Shown in pieces: positions 34,070 to 47,146 of a DNA stretch of 64,000 nucleotides. Numbering within the stretch: the stretch's first letter is position 1; each line of letters starts with the position of its first letter. The notes beneath the pieces were generated by a model. It was given only the letters and a program-made list of their open reading frames with translations, was not told where the DNA came from and made no database searches. Both the position numbers and the translations under genes were made by a program. The stretch lies in contig WWBZ02000073.1 of the NCBI GenBank assembly GCA_011503125.2, forward strand, positions 3,489,040 to 3,553,039, read 5' to 3'. The stretch comes from Botryosphaeria dothidea. Its lineage: Eukaryota; Ascomycota; Dothideomycetes; Botryosphaeriales; Botryosphaeriaceae.

Positions 34070-37000
34070 ATGTCGTCTTCGAAGCCAATCATCGTCCTCA
34101 AGTCTTCGCAAGACTGGGATGAATAGTTCTTTATCGTCCAATCGCGTGCAAAGAAGGCTCGCGTATACGACTACATCGATCTAACCAAGGACTCACGTCC
34201 GCAATAACCAATCGCGCCTACTAAGCCTCCTCTACTAATAGGCAATATTACCGACGCTACTCGTAAGGAGCATAAGTGGAAGCGCGAGGACTATAAGGAG
34301 GATAAAAAGGAGTACGATAGGCAGATGCGAGAGCTTAATGACCTCTCATCGCTCATTGAGGACTCAGTGTCTTAGCCGCTGCTACCGCTCCTACGCAAGA
34401 TCGAGGACTCTCATCCCTATGCGCAGTTGCGTGCCCTGAAAGCTCGACTTCAACCTTCCGTCTCTACACAACAGGAGTTCATTCTCAATAAGCTCCGAGA
34501 GCTTGAGAAGCCTCCAACTGCCCAGAGCACTGAAAAGTAGCTCATATAATGGGAGGAGTGTGTATTTAAAGCACGCTCTCTTAGCATCTCTGATGTCGAA
34601 GGCTCTCGAGGAGTAAACGCATTCCTCAAGCCTATTATGCAACACGACTCAGAATACGCCAGCCCTATCCTTCGTGAGCTACGACTAGGAACCAAGACGC
34701 TTAACGTTTCAGATGTTATTATCGACTATCGTGAGCATGCACGCCAGAAGTAAGCACTCACAATGAACAAGACTCGTACAACTTTCGCAGCCACTCTGCG
34801 AGGTAATGAGTAACCTAAGAAGGCTCTTAAGTGTCTCTGTGGTGACTATCACTGGTACTATTAGTGCTTTTACCTTAACTAAGACGCACCTAACCGTCCT
34901 GCCGACTTTAAACCAAACAAGAAGGTCCAGGATAAGATCCTTAAGCTCATGAAGAATGACAAGATCAAGACGCAAGTTGAGAATGCACTCAAGCGCGGTA
35001 CACCTCACACACAAGACAATAAGGGTAAAGCCAAGGAGCCTAAGCCTGATACGCTTGCAACCGCAAGATTCTAGGAGTATTTAGAACTACACCAACAATT
35101 CCAATGGAAATCGAGAGTGGAATCCTACCAGTAGAGATCCGGCTGGATACTAATGTAAGGAAGTACGCCTTCCGGACAAACCTAATCGGAGAAGACCACC
35201 CTATCCGAATCGAACTAGAGAAGATTAACCTAGGAAGAAGGGAAGGCAGGGTAACGATATAGCTAGAACGGATTAAACAGCTACGAGAGAAGCAGCCAGC
35301 TAATCTTGAAGTGGTTAACCCTTTCCTCTTCCCACCTTGGGCGGACCTCCTCCCCTACACCACCAGAATCTCTACCCAGGATAAGGCTACTACCGGAGCT
35401 ACTCATGCTTAGGACCAGAGAGAGTCTTCAGACAACCGCATAGCAATCTACTCAGACGCTTCGGTACTATTTAAAGGAGGAAACGTTGGAGTAGAAGTAG
35501 CTGCATACGACTATAGCTGGTCAAGAGTAAAACCCTCTACTATAGTCTCTAAAAACCTCGGTGCAAAGAGTTTAGTCTATAACGGAGAGGTGGAAGGGCT
35601 AATCCAAGCCCTAAAACTCGCCGTAGATAAAAGGTTTACCGATAAAGACATCCGGATCTACGCAGATAATCAGGCAGCTATTGAACGGCTATTAATACCT
35701 TTAAACACACCAGAGTAGGCCCGCCTAGGTAGAGCTATCAAACTGGCTAAGGAGCTAATTACCCGGAGAAACACAGTCGCCCTGGAATGGTGCCCAGGAC
35801 ATATCGGTATACAGGGAAACGAGGAAGTAGATACACTTGCAAAGAAAGCTACCTTTATATCTATTAATAAGGCTCCGATTTTAATTAGCTACTACCACAG
35901 CGTAGTTAAAGCTAAAAGCCTTATAATATAGAAAGAGAAGCTTAAGTCTGCCCTAGATTCCCCTTATAAGCGAAGGTACGGATTAGCAGCTAGACGAAGG
36001 TTCAACCCCCCTACTAACTCGCGGGAGACAGCCTCGGCCTTCTACTAACTAAAGTTAGGATATAGCTACTTTAAGTCCTACCTATACCGCTTTAACCTCT
36101 CCGAAGACGATAAGTGCCGCTATAACCGGATAACCGCTCAGACCCCCTACTACCTACTTACCGAGTGCCGGCTTTATAAAGACCTCCGAGTCCCTATAAA
36201 GGAGGCATTAGGGGAGTGGAGACTCGACCCTAATGATCTATTCTCAACGAAGCTAGGAAGAGACCTACTAGTTAAATTCCTAGAAAAATCGAAGATTGCT
36301 ACCCGACGGTGGCAGTTAAACGACCTGCCTGACGAGGTATAAATATGTCCCGCCGTCCACTCTTTAGAACTCCCCTAATACTTCCTCCCCCTTCCTTTGT
36401 ACTTAGCGTTTCCTACTACTATCTCCTATCTCGTTTACGCCCAGCAGGAAGCCTAAGGGTTACTGTAGTAGCACGGGATCGCCAAAGCGTTACTATTTCT
36501 TGTATTACCACCAACCCCTCTAGCACCGCGTATAGTACAGTATATAGAAACGGGCCCTCCGGCCCCGTCTCTAATAGTCTATGACTGAAAAGGGACGTTA
36601 AACTAAATAAATAAAATAAATAAATAAATGATACGCTTGCAAATGATGACAACAGTAATGACGAGCAAGGCTCTATCAAGTCCTTCCCAGCCATTATTGC
36701 GCAGTCATTTGCCACGCAACGAGACTCGCGTCCAACCACGTTGGAGCTCTCATGGATCGCAGACACTGGCACCACTCATCACGTGTACAATAGGTATATG
36801 CGCAAAAGGTTCAACAAGACACGCAACGCAGGTCTAGATGACTTCGTGATCTACGGTAACACGCGTGTGCCTATTAAGAGCTTCGGGAATATCATAGTTA
36901 ATGCCCGTAACGGAAAGAAGAGCAAGGTTATTACCCTTCGTAATATAGCCTACGTCCTAGTATTCATGGGCAACTTAGTCTCTATTTCTAAGTATAATGA

Positions 37001-39813
37001 GAAAGACGTTCATATGGACACTAAGAGTCTTCGACTCTACAAGGACGATACTATAGTATACGTCCTTACTCCGTCTAAAGGATAGTTCTTTCTTAAACTA
37101 CACCAAGCAGAGTCCGTACTAGCTATTACGAGTGCTACGACCACCCGTAGTCTCCCAGCTAAATAGTAGTATAGAGTCTTTGCTCATGCCAACTACCACG
37201 CTATTAAGGCGTTACTCACAGCTATTACCGGCGTAGAGTTTACGAACGACGTCGTGCCTGTTCACTATAATACCTACTCACGAGCAAAAGCTTATTAGCT
37301 TATTACACGGGACTTATTACCAGAGGAAGCTCGCAATAAGCCATTCTTCCGTGTGTCATTTGACCTCATTTAGATGACTCCTACGTACAACCAATACGAG
37401 TAGATTACTTATATCGAGTGTATAAAGAGCAACTACGTCTTCACCCGCACCTATATACTTAAATCAGACTGCAATACGCTTGTTCTTGATATTCTGAGTA
37501 TGATCGAACGTCGCTTTGACGCTCTTACTGCGTTCTTTCGAACTAATGGCGAAAGATTACTCAACACCGCGTTTAAGGCTGAACTTAAGCGAAGAGGAAT
37601 CATAATAGAGGTCTTAGCACCCTATATACCTGCTCAGAACGGGCATGCCGAGAGAACTGGTTAGTCTATTATCATCAAAGCACGAGCAATGCGTATCGGG
37701 GCAAACCTCCCTAAACGCCTATAGCCAGAGATAGTCCTAGCAGCAACGTACATACACAATCGGACGCCAAGCAAAGTCCTTAAGTGGAAGACGCCCTTCG
37801 AGCTTGCTTATGGCATTAAACCAAACGTAGCTCACATGAGAGTCTACGGATGCAAGGCCTACGCCCTTAATAAAACCATCCCGCGTAGTAATAAGCTCCA
37901 AGAACGAGCCCTCGTTAGCTATCTTATTAGGTATAACTCTACTAACATCTACCGGATATAGTATCCACCAGGGGACCGTATCATCCGCTCAAGAGACGTT
38001 AGTTTTAACGAGTTATTAAAATACTCACCAGATAAGCAAGAGCAGTATTAAGAAATCGAGGATATAGAAGAGGAGCCTTAGGAGGTTATTCCGCGCATCC
38101 GTCTGGGCTCTGAGGACCTTATTACGTCAGATTCGTTATCCAGTGAAGATGAGGAGGTTACTTATGAGCAAGCGACTAATATAGAAGAACAACCTACTTC
38201 GTTATTAGATAGACAATAGCAACAAGGTATACTGCCTAACAAGCTAGATAAGCAATAAGCTTAACTACATACACCATTACCGTCTACCAGAAACGATAGC
38301 GTAATACAACTACCAAGCGATGACGAGTTTCCGTTATTATCTACTCTTAGAGACTCGCCCACCTCAGGGGGTGAGGAAGACGAATAATAGCAAGAGAGAC
38401 GCCTTGGCCGTCTCCTCCCTGTTCAATACGATACTAAGCCTAACCTAGGAGCAGCACGCGGTAATCGTGCACCCCTTGCAGCTTACATCAACGCGGACCC
38501 TAACCCGAACCTTATTATCGAGGGTCTAAGGAATCGAAGAAGAGCTGCGCATGCCGCAAAGGTTATCAGCAGCGCTTACTGTAAGCAGACCTTTCTCGCC
38601 GCGAGTATGTGTACACTACTTAAACACGATCCTACGGGTAATCACGAGTAAATATCTCAACCCACTACATACGAGGATCCTCCACCCTCATATTAGTTAG
38701 AGGAGCTTCCTCCTCTACCACGTATTCATCGGGACGACCTTCCGCCCGAGCCTCGTTACTATAAGGATATCCTCAAACACTAACTTAAGCCTTATCTCTT
38801 TTAAGTACTCTACCGTGAGCTGTAGGAAGGTAATAGTAAGGGGGTGTAGATCGTTGTAGACGAGGATCAAGCACGCAAGGCCAACAAAGAGGTTATTCCT
38901 CTTATATGGGTCTTCAAATACAAATTCGATGAGAAGGGATATCTCACTAAGATCAAGGCACGAGTATGCGTACGAGGTGACCTCCAAGTCTCCTACCAAG
39001 ATATATATACGGCTACCCTTGCCTTCCGTATCTTTCGCACGCTTATAGCGATTATCTGCGCATTCGACCTCGAGATATGGCAATACGACGTTATTAATAC
39101 CTTTCCTTATGTCCCTCTCGATTAACTAACCTTCTGCCGAGCACTAGAAGGTATAATACTTCCTTATAGGAAGATCTTATTACTTAAGAAAGCTCTCTAT
39201 AGGCTTAAAGAGTCGCTAGCGTTATAGTAAAAGCACTTTTAAGCTACGCTTAAAGACCTAGGACTAGAGCCGGTACTAGATGCGCTATATCTCTATGCGA
39301 ACGAATACCTCTTCGTATTCTTCTTTATAGACGATATTATTATAGCCTTTCCTAAGAAGGATAAGCTATTCGCGCACGTATTCGAATAAGACCTCTTTTA
39401 GCGCTACGAGATACGTAAGATAGAAGAAGTTTAGTAGTTCTTAGCTTTACGAATCGTCCGTAATCGAAGTAAGTAACTGCTATAGCTATTATAGGAGTTA
39501 TACCTTACTAGTCTTAGGGCTAAATATAACGTTAAAGAATTATCGGTTACTACGCCTCTTCCGATAGAGAATCTACCTACCCTAAATAACGAGGCTTATA
39601 TAATACCTTAAGATATCTACACGTTCTAGAGTAAGATAGGATCTGCCTAGTTCGCTACTATTAGCACGAGACCTAATATAGACTACGCCTACTTAGCCCT
39701 CTCTGCGTATTTAACGAACCCTTCTAAGCGATACCTCTATCTTATATAACGCCTCCTAGAATATCTCGTAAATACGAAGAACCTCGCAATTATATATAAC
39801 GGTAACGTAGTAA
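34070..39813 (+). pseudogene. Element F gag-pol reading frame (interrupted)
   Basis: Gag from 34070, disrupted at 35060 by LINE L2, resumes at 36643 with the protease, integrase and RT/RNase H; the frame is split again at 39813 by gypsy B. Recognisable pieces include the protease DTG, the integrase C-terminal half with the NGHAERTG motif, VYGCKAYALNK in the integrase tail, WVFKYKFDEKGYLTKIKARV at the start of RT, and FIDDIIIAF as the RT catalytic segment. TAG/TAA stops at former Gln and Trp codons are frequent. Confidence 0.8.
35061..36628 (+). mobile_element. Tad1-like LINE L2, 5'-truncated, in element F gag
   Basis: Flanked by the 14-bp duplication TGATACGCTTGCAA (35047-35060 and 36629-36642). 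It encodes the end of the RT region, then an RNase H domain (IAIYSDASVLFKGG, YNGEVEGLIQAL, IYADNQAAIERL, LEWCPGHIGIQGNEEVD) and a Cys/His C-terminus ending at 36340. A 3' UTR and an (AAAT)n tail follow. Only a few stops interrupt it, less damage than in its RIP-mutated neighbours. A different subfamily from L1/L4. Confidence 0.85.
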
Positions 39814-40304
39814 TATTACGGTATAGCCTTTACCGGGCAGGGGAAATAAAAGAATAAGGAAGGAAGTGGGGAGCGCAGTCGTGGCGCAAAGAAAGACCTA
39901 TATAAGTTACGAGCCTTACGTAACGCTAAGAAGCTGCTCTCGCTACTCTCTCTAAGTACGGGCCTAAAAGAGATAGAGTAGTAGGAGTAATACTAGGTAC
40001 TCTATCTACTCTATAGTAATCCGCCTACCGGAGTAATAGAGTACCTAGAGCAAGCTATAGATTATAGATACTCTCCTACGTATATATTAACTATACTCTT
40101 TAGATAGCTTTAACCTTCGTAGTTAACTTTAATAATAATTTAGTACTAATTATTAGTAATAAGGCCTTCGTACGTAGTACTTAGTCTTTAGTCGTCTACT
40201 CGTTTCTTACGTACCTCTTCTTATATCTACTTAAGGAAAACCCTCGATAGGTTTTCTTTCTCTTTAGTATTTAGATCCTTAGAGGTAGAAGCCCGCTCGT
40301 TATA
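39814..40304 (+). repeat. 5' LTR of element B
   Basis: 491 bp; differs from the 3' LTR almost only by C-to-T and G-to-A changes. A patch at about 39852-39892 keeps its CpA/TpG sites. Confidence 0.9.
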
Positions 40305-43300
40305 CTTTAACTACTATCCTTATAAGGAGAGGAATCTTTTTAGAAACGAGTTTATTAGGTTAAGTATTACCCCGCCTAACGCGTTTAGAAAAAGTATATA
40401 ATAGCGCTAGAATCTTAGATAGACGTCGACCTAACGGAGGGCCGCGCTAAGAGTACTTAGGGGCGTACTCCGCCCGCGTAGTAAATAGAGCCTACTCGAG
40501 AAGAACTTTAAGTACTTATTTAGGAATAAAAAGCCTAGATCGAGCGCCTACTAGCGTACTAAATAAAATAGAGCGCTACTAAGGTTAAAGTAGCGGTATC
40601 TAAAAAGTTTAATAGGAATAAAAAGAAGCTCTAATCCTTTCTACTCTAGATATAACGCTACCTCTAGTTTAATTAAGTATAATTTAATAATAACGCCAAG
40701 AAAGTTCTCTTTATATTAACCTATCTTAGAGAAACGGTAGAGGTATAGATAGAACTATATCTTCGCGACTATCTAGCTAACGAATACTCTCTTAAGAAGA
40801 GAAGAGTAAAGACTAAGAAGATCTTCGATACCTATACGGGATTTATAGATAACCTTAGGGCTACTTTTAACGATCGAGACGAAGTCCGTAAAGCCTCTAA
40901 CGATATTATAACCGTTAGATAAATAGAATCTATAGCTATCTATATAACTAAGTTTTAGTAGCTTATAGCCTACCTCGAATAGTTAGACGAGACTTTCCGC
41001 GACCTCTTTTATAAGGGTCTAAAGAACGAAGTTAAGAAGAATATAATTATTTATAAATATCTATCTATCTTTTAGAAGATAGTAGACCTTACGTCTTAGA
41101 TCGACGGTCGTATATACGAATAGAAGATAGATTCTCGATAATCTAATACCTCGAAGCTACGCTATAAAAGAATAACCCTCGAAGGCGGAGACGCTATAGC
41201 CCTCGACGCGGCTAATAGATAGAATTCTAAAAAGAGTAATAATAGTTATAATAATAAGAAGTCTAAGGGACCTAACCCGAATTAGATAGATAAGTAGAAA
41301 TAGCGCTATTAGGATCGACTCTATATTACCTACGATAGTAATAAATACTTCTCTTCTAAGTATCCGTAGAATTCTTATAGTAAGAAGGATAATAAGTAGA
41401 CTTCGAGCGCTTAGCGTAAAGCGTCGGTTATATCTCGCTAAGATAACTACGATACGCTATACTAGATAGTCTATTACGATAACGGCTATTAGACGTATTA
41501 AACTAGCAAGAATATCTCTAGATAGTACTCCTACGAACCTCGAAACTTCGGTATAATAACTAGGAACGAAGAAGTTATCGAAACCAACGATATTATCGAT
41601 AGTTTCTCTCTAGACGACGAACTTATTAATAGCGAAATAGGAGAACTATACGAGAGTACTAGTAAAACGCAGTTAGATAATATATCTATACTATCGGATA
41701 AACTAGATACCCTCGTCTCGTTAGAAGTTCTCGCTAAAAGATATAGTATTAGAAACTACCTACGGGACGAATAGGGTAATCTTAGCTAAATAATCTAGAT
41801 TCCGCATTAGAAAAGTATCGCGCTTACGGTTATTTAGGGATAGCGTTAGAATATTCTTTAGAAAACCCGAATCGAATAAGACGAAAAGAAGTACGAACTT
41901 CCGGTAACTAAAGAAACGATACTCGTCGAACGCTACTACTAAGAAACCTTAGTACGCGAGTAAGTAGACTACGACTTCCTTCGGGAACTAGTACGGATTC
42001 TCTACTAGTACGGTATAGTAACGATCTAGTATCGTATACTCTAGTAGATTCCGGATAAGAAGCTTAATCGACTAACCTTTAGATATTAGGTTCGAAAGAA
42101 TAAAGTCTATTAGCGAAGGAAGTAGAACGCTAATAAATAGACTAACTAAAAGTAAGTATATCTCTAAGTTAATAAATAGAAAGACTATATATATAGTAAA
42201 GTCTACGGCTATCCTATACTAAAAAACTAGACGGCCCTACGGTAATAGGACTAACCTAGGAGCTATAGTCTAGGTCCCTTTATATAGTATTACGTATATC
42301 GAAAACGGAAACTCTTACCGGACTAAATCTATAGAAATAATTTAAAATATAGGGAATACTTAACGGAGTACCTACTAGAATCTTAATCGATATAGAATCG
42401 AGCGGAAACTTTATCTATAATAAGCTTATATAGAAGATAGATATCTCTTACTATAAAAAATAGAAACCGTATCTTCTTAGTAGATTCGACGAATTCTAGG
42501 TAGTCTACGAAGAAGGCTAGATAAAGATAGAAACGGAGGAAGTAACCCTCTAGATAGGAAACTATTAGAAATAAATTTTCCTCGACGTCTAACGTATTCC
42601 CGGGCACGATATTATTCTAGATATACTCTAGATCCGGATATAGAAACCTATCTTCGACTTCGGAGAAGAAGACTCTATTATCTTTCGAGAAGAACTCGAG
42701 AATCTTCTACGAAAGCAAGGATTATAGAAGAAAAATAGATTATTAGATACCCTTCGAAAGCTTCTATCGATATTAATACGGAAAGTAGCCGGTATAAGGC
42801 CTAAATATAGTAACTATATAGGCGACTCCGATAGTAGTATAAGTTAGTACTAGGACTACGACGTAAGCGGCGAAGCCTTCTTAGTAAAATATAGCTCTAT
42901 TATAGAAATAAGTCCTACTAAGTAAAACGATACCCTCGACTTAAGCTACGACTCTAGCTACGATAACGTAAGACCTAGTAACGATAGTATTAACTATAAT
43001 AATAGCGTAAGACCTAGTAACGGTAGTATTAACGATAATTTTAAGAAAGATATAAGATAGAACTAGAATAGTAGCGTATAAGACGCCGCTTTCTTAGTAA
43101 AATATAGTACCTTAAGCGGAGTAAGACTAACTAAGTCTAGTATCCCCGACGAATAAGTATAGTATATATTATAAAGAACTATAAGAAAAAGATATAAGGC
43201 TAAGAGTAAGGCTTCGCGTAAGTAATTAGTAGCCGTAGATTCTTAGATCGACGTCTAGATAATCTTAAGAGAGGTATTTAAGCGTATAAGACGCTAAGGC

Positions 43301-46063
43301 TAGTAGGTCTACCTTATATATATTAAATCCTTATAGGCGGTATAATAGAGAGTATTAGCTAAGGCCGTACGGGAAAGACCTAAGAATAAGAATAGTCCTA
43401 CTTCTATCGGAGGAGACGATCCCGCGAGGATTAGAAGAGGATAATACGGTAGTTTAGAGATATAGAATAACCTATACGGAGAACCTCTAATACCGGAAAT
43501 AGAAACGGTACCTAGCGAGTACTAGGACTTAAAAGCCGTTTACTAAGAAAGAGGAAAGGGAGATTTACTAAAATATTAACTATAGGACTACGAGATTCTA
43601 CTTAAGCCGGGCACGAAGCTAGCTTATAAGCCTATCTACTCCTTATTAGTAAAGAAAATAGAGGCTTTAAGAGAATATATCGAGAAGAACCTCGAACGCG
43701 GATATATTCGGCCTTTAACGTTATTAGCCGGATATCTAATTCTTTTTATTCTAAAAAAGAATAGTAAGTTACGCCTCTATATCGACTACCGATAACTTAA
43801 TAATATTACGATTAAAAACCGCTATCCGCTTCTACGTATCGACGAGCTCTAGGATAAGTTAGGGAAAGTAAAGTACTTTACGAAGCTAGATCTCCGGGAC
43901 GGATACTATTTAGTTAGGATTAAAAAAGAGAAAGAATAGAAGATAGCCTTTAGAACGAGGCTAGAACTCTACGAGTATACGGTTATACTATTCGGGCTTA
44001 CTAACGTACTAGCAACTTTCTAGAATCTTATTAATAATACGCTACGCGAATACTTAGATATTTTCTACTTAGCTTACCTCGACGATATCCTTATCTTTTT
44101 AGAAACCCTTAAGAAATATAAGAAGTATATTAGAAAGGTTCTAGAAACCCTCTAGGTAAAGAATCTATCTATTATACTCGAGAAATACGAATAGTACGTT
44201 TAAAGGATAGAATTCTTAGGCTTTATTATTACCCCGGGTTACGTCGGTATAGACGACTCGAAACTAGATTCTATTAGAGAATAGCTAGTATCTAAGATAA
44301 TTAAGAAAGTTTAGTTCTTCCTTAGATTCGCGAACTTCTACCGAAAGTTTATTTAGAACTATTTAAAGATTACGGAACCTTTAACGCGACTTACTCGAAA
44401 GAAGTATAGCTTTAAATAGAAAGACGATTAGTAATAAGCCTTCGAATCGCTTAAACGGATATTTTACGAAGTACCGGTTCTAGGGATATACGATCCCGAT
44501 AAACCTATTAAAGTAGAAACTAATACGTTAGAATTCGCCCTCGGAGTATATCTTAGCTAGCCTAACGATTAAGGTAGATAATACCTAATCGCGTTTTACT
44601 CTAGAAAGTTTATACCGGTAGAGCTTAACTATAATACTTATAATAAGAAGCTCTTAGCTATCGTCTTAGCCTTTAAGTAATAGAGATACTATCTTAAAGA
44701 AGCTAGCTATTAAATAGTAGTATATTACGATTATTAAAACCTTACGCGCTTTACTACGACTAAGAAGCTAAACTAACGATAGATTCGCTAGTCTAAAGAA
44801 ATAGCCTCCTACGATTTTAAGATTATATATAGAAAAGATATAGATAACGCCGCCGCTAACGTACTTAGTAGAAGAATAGACTATATAGAAGGACGAATCG
44901 AGCCGTATTCTATAGTATTCGTAGTAGATAGCGATAGATCGCTTACCCTTACTAGACCGTCTTTTCTAATACTTCGTATCGAGTTAAACCTATAGTATTA
45001 GAAGATCCGAGAAGTATATATATAGAACTTCTTCGCGTAGGAACTTTTAGCGCTTAAGAATAACCCGCGTATTACTTAAGATAGGGAAGAAACGCTTCTC
45101 TTTAAAGAATTAATCTATATTTCGGTAAGACTACGAGAAGTACTAGTTAAGGATATATACGAAGTATCCGCGTATAGATATTAGGGTATCGATAGGATAA
45201 CCGAAAGAATTATACGAAACTTCTACTTTCTAGGGTTACGGAAGATAGTCTAGCGTATAGTCTCGTAATATAATCTTTATATTAGAAGTAAAGCTACGAT
45301 ATACGCTCCGTACGAATAACTATAATCTTTAGAAATTCTAGAACGACTATAGTAATTAGTTACGCTAGACTTTATTACGAAGCTACTATAGTCGAGAGAC
45401 TCGCTTACCGGAGTTAAGTACGACTCGATCCTAGTCTTTATCGATAGACTTACGAAGTACGCTTACTTCTTACTCTACCTCGAGGCATCGAATATAGAAT
45501 AGCTAGCTTATACGTTCCTCCGATATATCTTCGCGGATTACGGAATACTAGAAGAACTAGTTTCGGATAGAGATAAGCTAATACGTTCTAAATTCTAGTA
45601 AACGCTTATACGTTAACTTGGAGCTAAAAATAAACTCTCTATAACCGTATACCCGTAAACGGATAGTTAGATAGAACGGATAAACCGGACTCTCGAATAA
45701 TATCTCCGCTATTTCGTTAACTACCTATAGGACGATTAGGCTATATAGCTATCTATAGCATAGTTCGCCTATAATAGCGCTAAATAAGAGTTAACTAACG
45801 TATCCCCGTTCTTCGCTAACTATAGATTCGAACTAGACGCGTATAGAGAAGCTATTCTAAGTCGAAAATTGGCCTAGTAAGGTGTTCTTAAAGCCGAACA
45901 GCTAAAAGAACTATATAAAGCCATTAGTCTTAACCTCGAGTACGTACGAATTATAATATCTAAGTATTATAATAGACGGTACTAGGCGGCACCGAACCTT
46001 AAGAGGGGGGATAAAGTATACCTCCTTACAAAAAATATCAAATTAAAACGACTAAGCGACAAA

Positions 46064-46549
46064 TTGGATTTTAAGAAAATCGGTCCATTTAAAATTGCAG
46101 AAAAACTCGGAAACGTTACGTATCGACTCAAATTGCCAACAACGACACGGATAAATTCCACCTTTCACGTGGCATTGCTCGAGCTAGCACCAGAAAACGC
46201 CACAATCCTAGAGACTCTAGAAGAGATAATCCTAGAAAACCCAGATGCCGAAGAAGACGAATACCCAGTCGAGAGGATCTTGGACTGCAAAAGATTCGGA
46301 CATCAGCTTAAATATCTTGTCAAATGGGAAGGATACGGAAATGAGGATAACCAATGGGTACCTAAGGACGACATACACCTAGACCTCGTCACAGAGTTCC
46401 ATCGCCAAAACCCTGGCCTCCCGCGGAAACGGGGTCGCCCCAGAAGGACGGATCTATCCACAACTCAACACCCGAGGACAACGCCACCCCCGCCACGGAG
46501 TCAGCAGGAGGAGCCTCAACCGGAGGACTCGGAGAACGTTCAGGAGTAG
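46064..46549 (+). CDS. Chromodomain end of element B pol, open
   Basis: 161 codons open without stops, in the undamaged part of B. The first residues (DFKKIGPFKIAEKLGNVTYR) are the integrase C-terminal SH3-like region. EYPVERILDCKRFGHQLKYL followed by VKWEGYGNEDNQWVP is a chromodomain with the aromatic residues expected for methyl-lysine binding. The tail is Pro/Arg/Glu-rich. In chromoviruses this domain directs integration to heterochromatin. It is not an independent gene: the upstream polyprotein frame is destroyed. Confidence 0.75.
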   Translation: MDFKKIGPFKIAEKLGNVTYRLKLPTTTRINSTFHVALLELAPENATILETLEEIILENPDAEEDEYPVERILDCKRFGHQLKYLVKWEGYGNEDNQWVPKDDIHLDLVTEFHRQNPGLPRKRGRPRRTDLSTTQHPRTTPPPPRSQQEEPQPEDSENVQE

Positions 46550-47047
46550 GCACATCCTCGCCAGCTGCACGCCGTGCATCGCGATCCTCCTTCTCCAACC
46601 GTTCCATCTCCTCAATCGAGGCTAACTCGCGGTCAAACATCCCTTTCCGTTTGCGCTCAAGAAGGGCAAGTTGCTTCTTTAAACGACGACGACGAGCATA
46701 AACCTCAGCACGACGCTCTTAAAGCTTCAGCTCCTTAGTTAAAATCTGCTGTTCGTCGTCATGAAGACGTTCTAACTAGTCTTCCACCTTTTCCACCTCC
46801 GCGTCAATCTTCGCCCCTGGAGAAATTAGCGATAGAAAAGAAGAGACAGGCAAAACATACAGTCACGCTGGGACACTACCAGATCGCACTTGCGATTCTT
46901 CGACAAGCAACGCTTACAGTGCCCCGAGTCCAGGCTAATAAAACACTTCTCACCCGCAGCACGACAAGCACTATATAGAGTGGGCATCTCGTGTCGACAG
47001 CGACCGGCGAGGGCGTGGCGACGAGAAGTCGACGAAATCTTAGGCAT
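46389..47047 (-). pseudogene. Element B opposite-strand gene: Cys-rich and helical protein, 2 exons
   Basis: On the strand opposite to pol, between the chromodomain and the 3' LTR. Exon 1 (47047-46861) starts MPKISSTSRRHALAG and contains CRAAGEKCFISLDSGHCKRC and then LSKNRKCDL; the last four-Cys part is CX2CX6C. The intron is 46860-46817 (44 bp, GTATGT...CAG). Exon 2 (46816-46389) holds Glu/Arg/Leu-rich helical sequence, with ELASIEEMERLEKEDRDARR. It ends DPSFWGDPVSAGGQGFGDG. It totals 204 codons with two stops in exon 2, so this copy is nearly but not fully open. Its last 160 bp overlap the chromodomain frame on the other strand. Function unknown; Cys spacing suggests zinc binding. Confidence 0.55.
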
Positions 47048-47146
47048 TGTGAGCAAGGAACACAAAAGAAAAAGGGCTAGGCACCCGCCGTAGTCTTATA
47101 CCTACCGACGGGTCCTTCGGGCCGAAGGACTTAAGAGGGGGGATAG

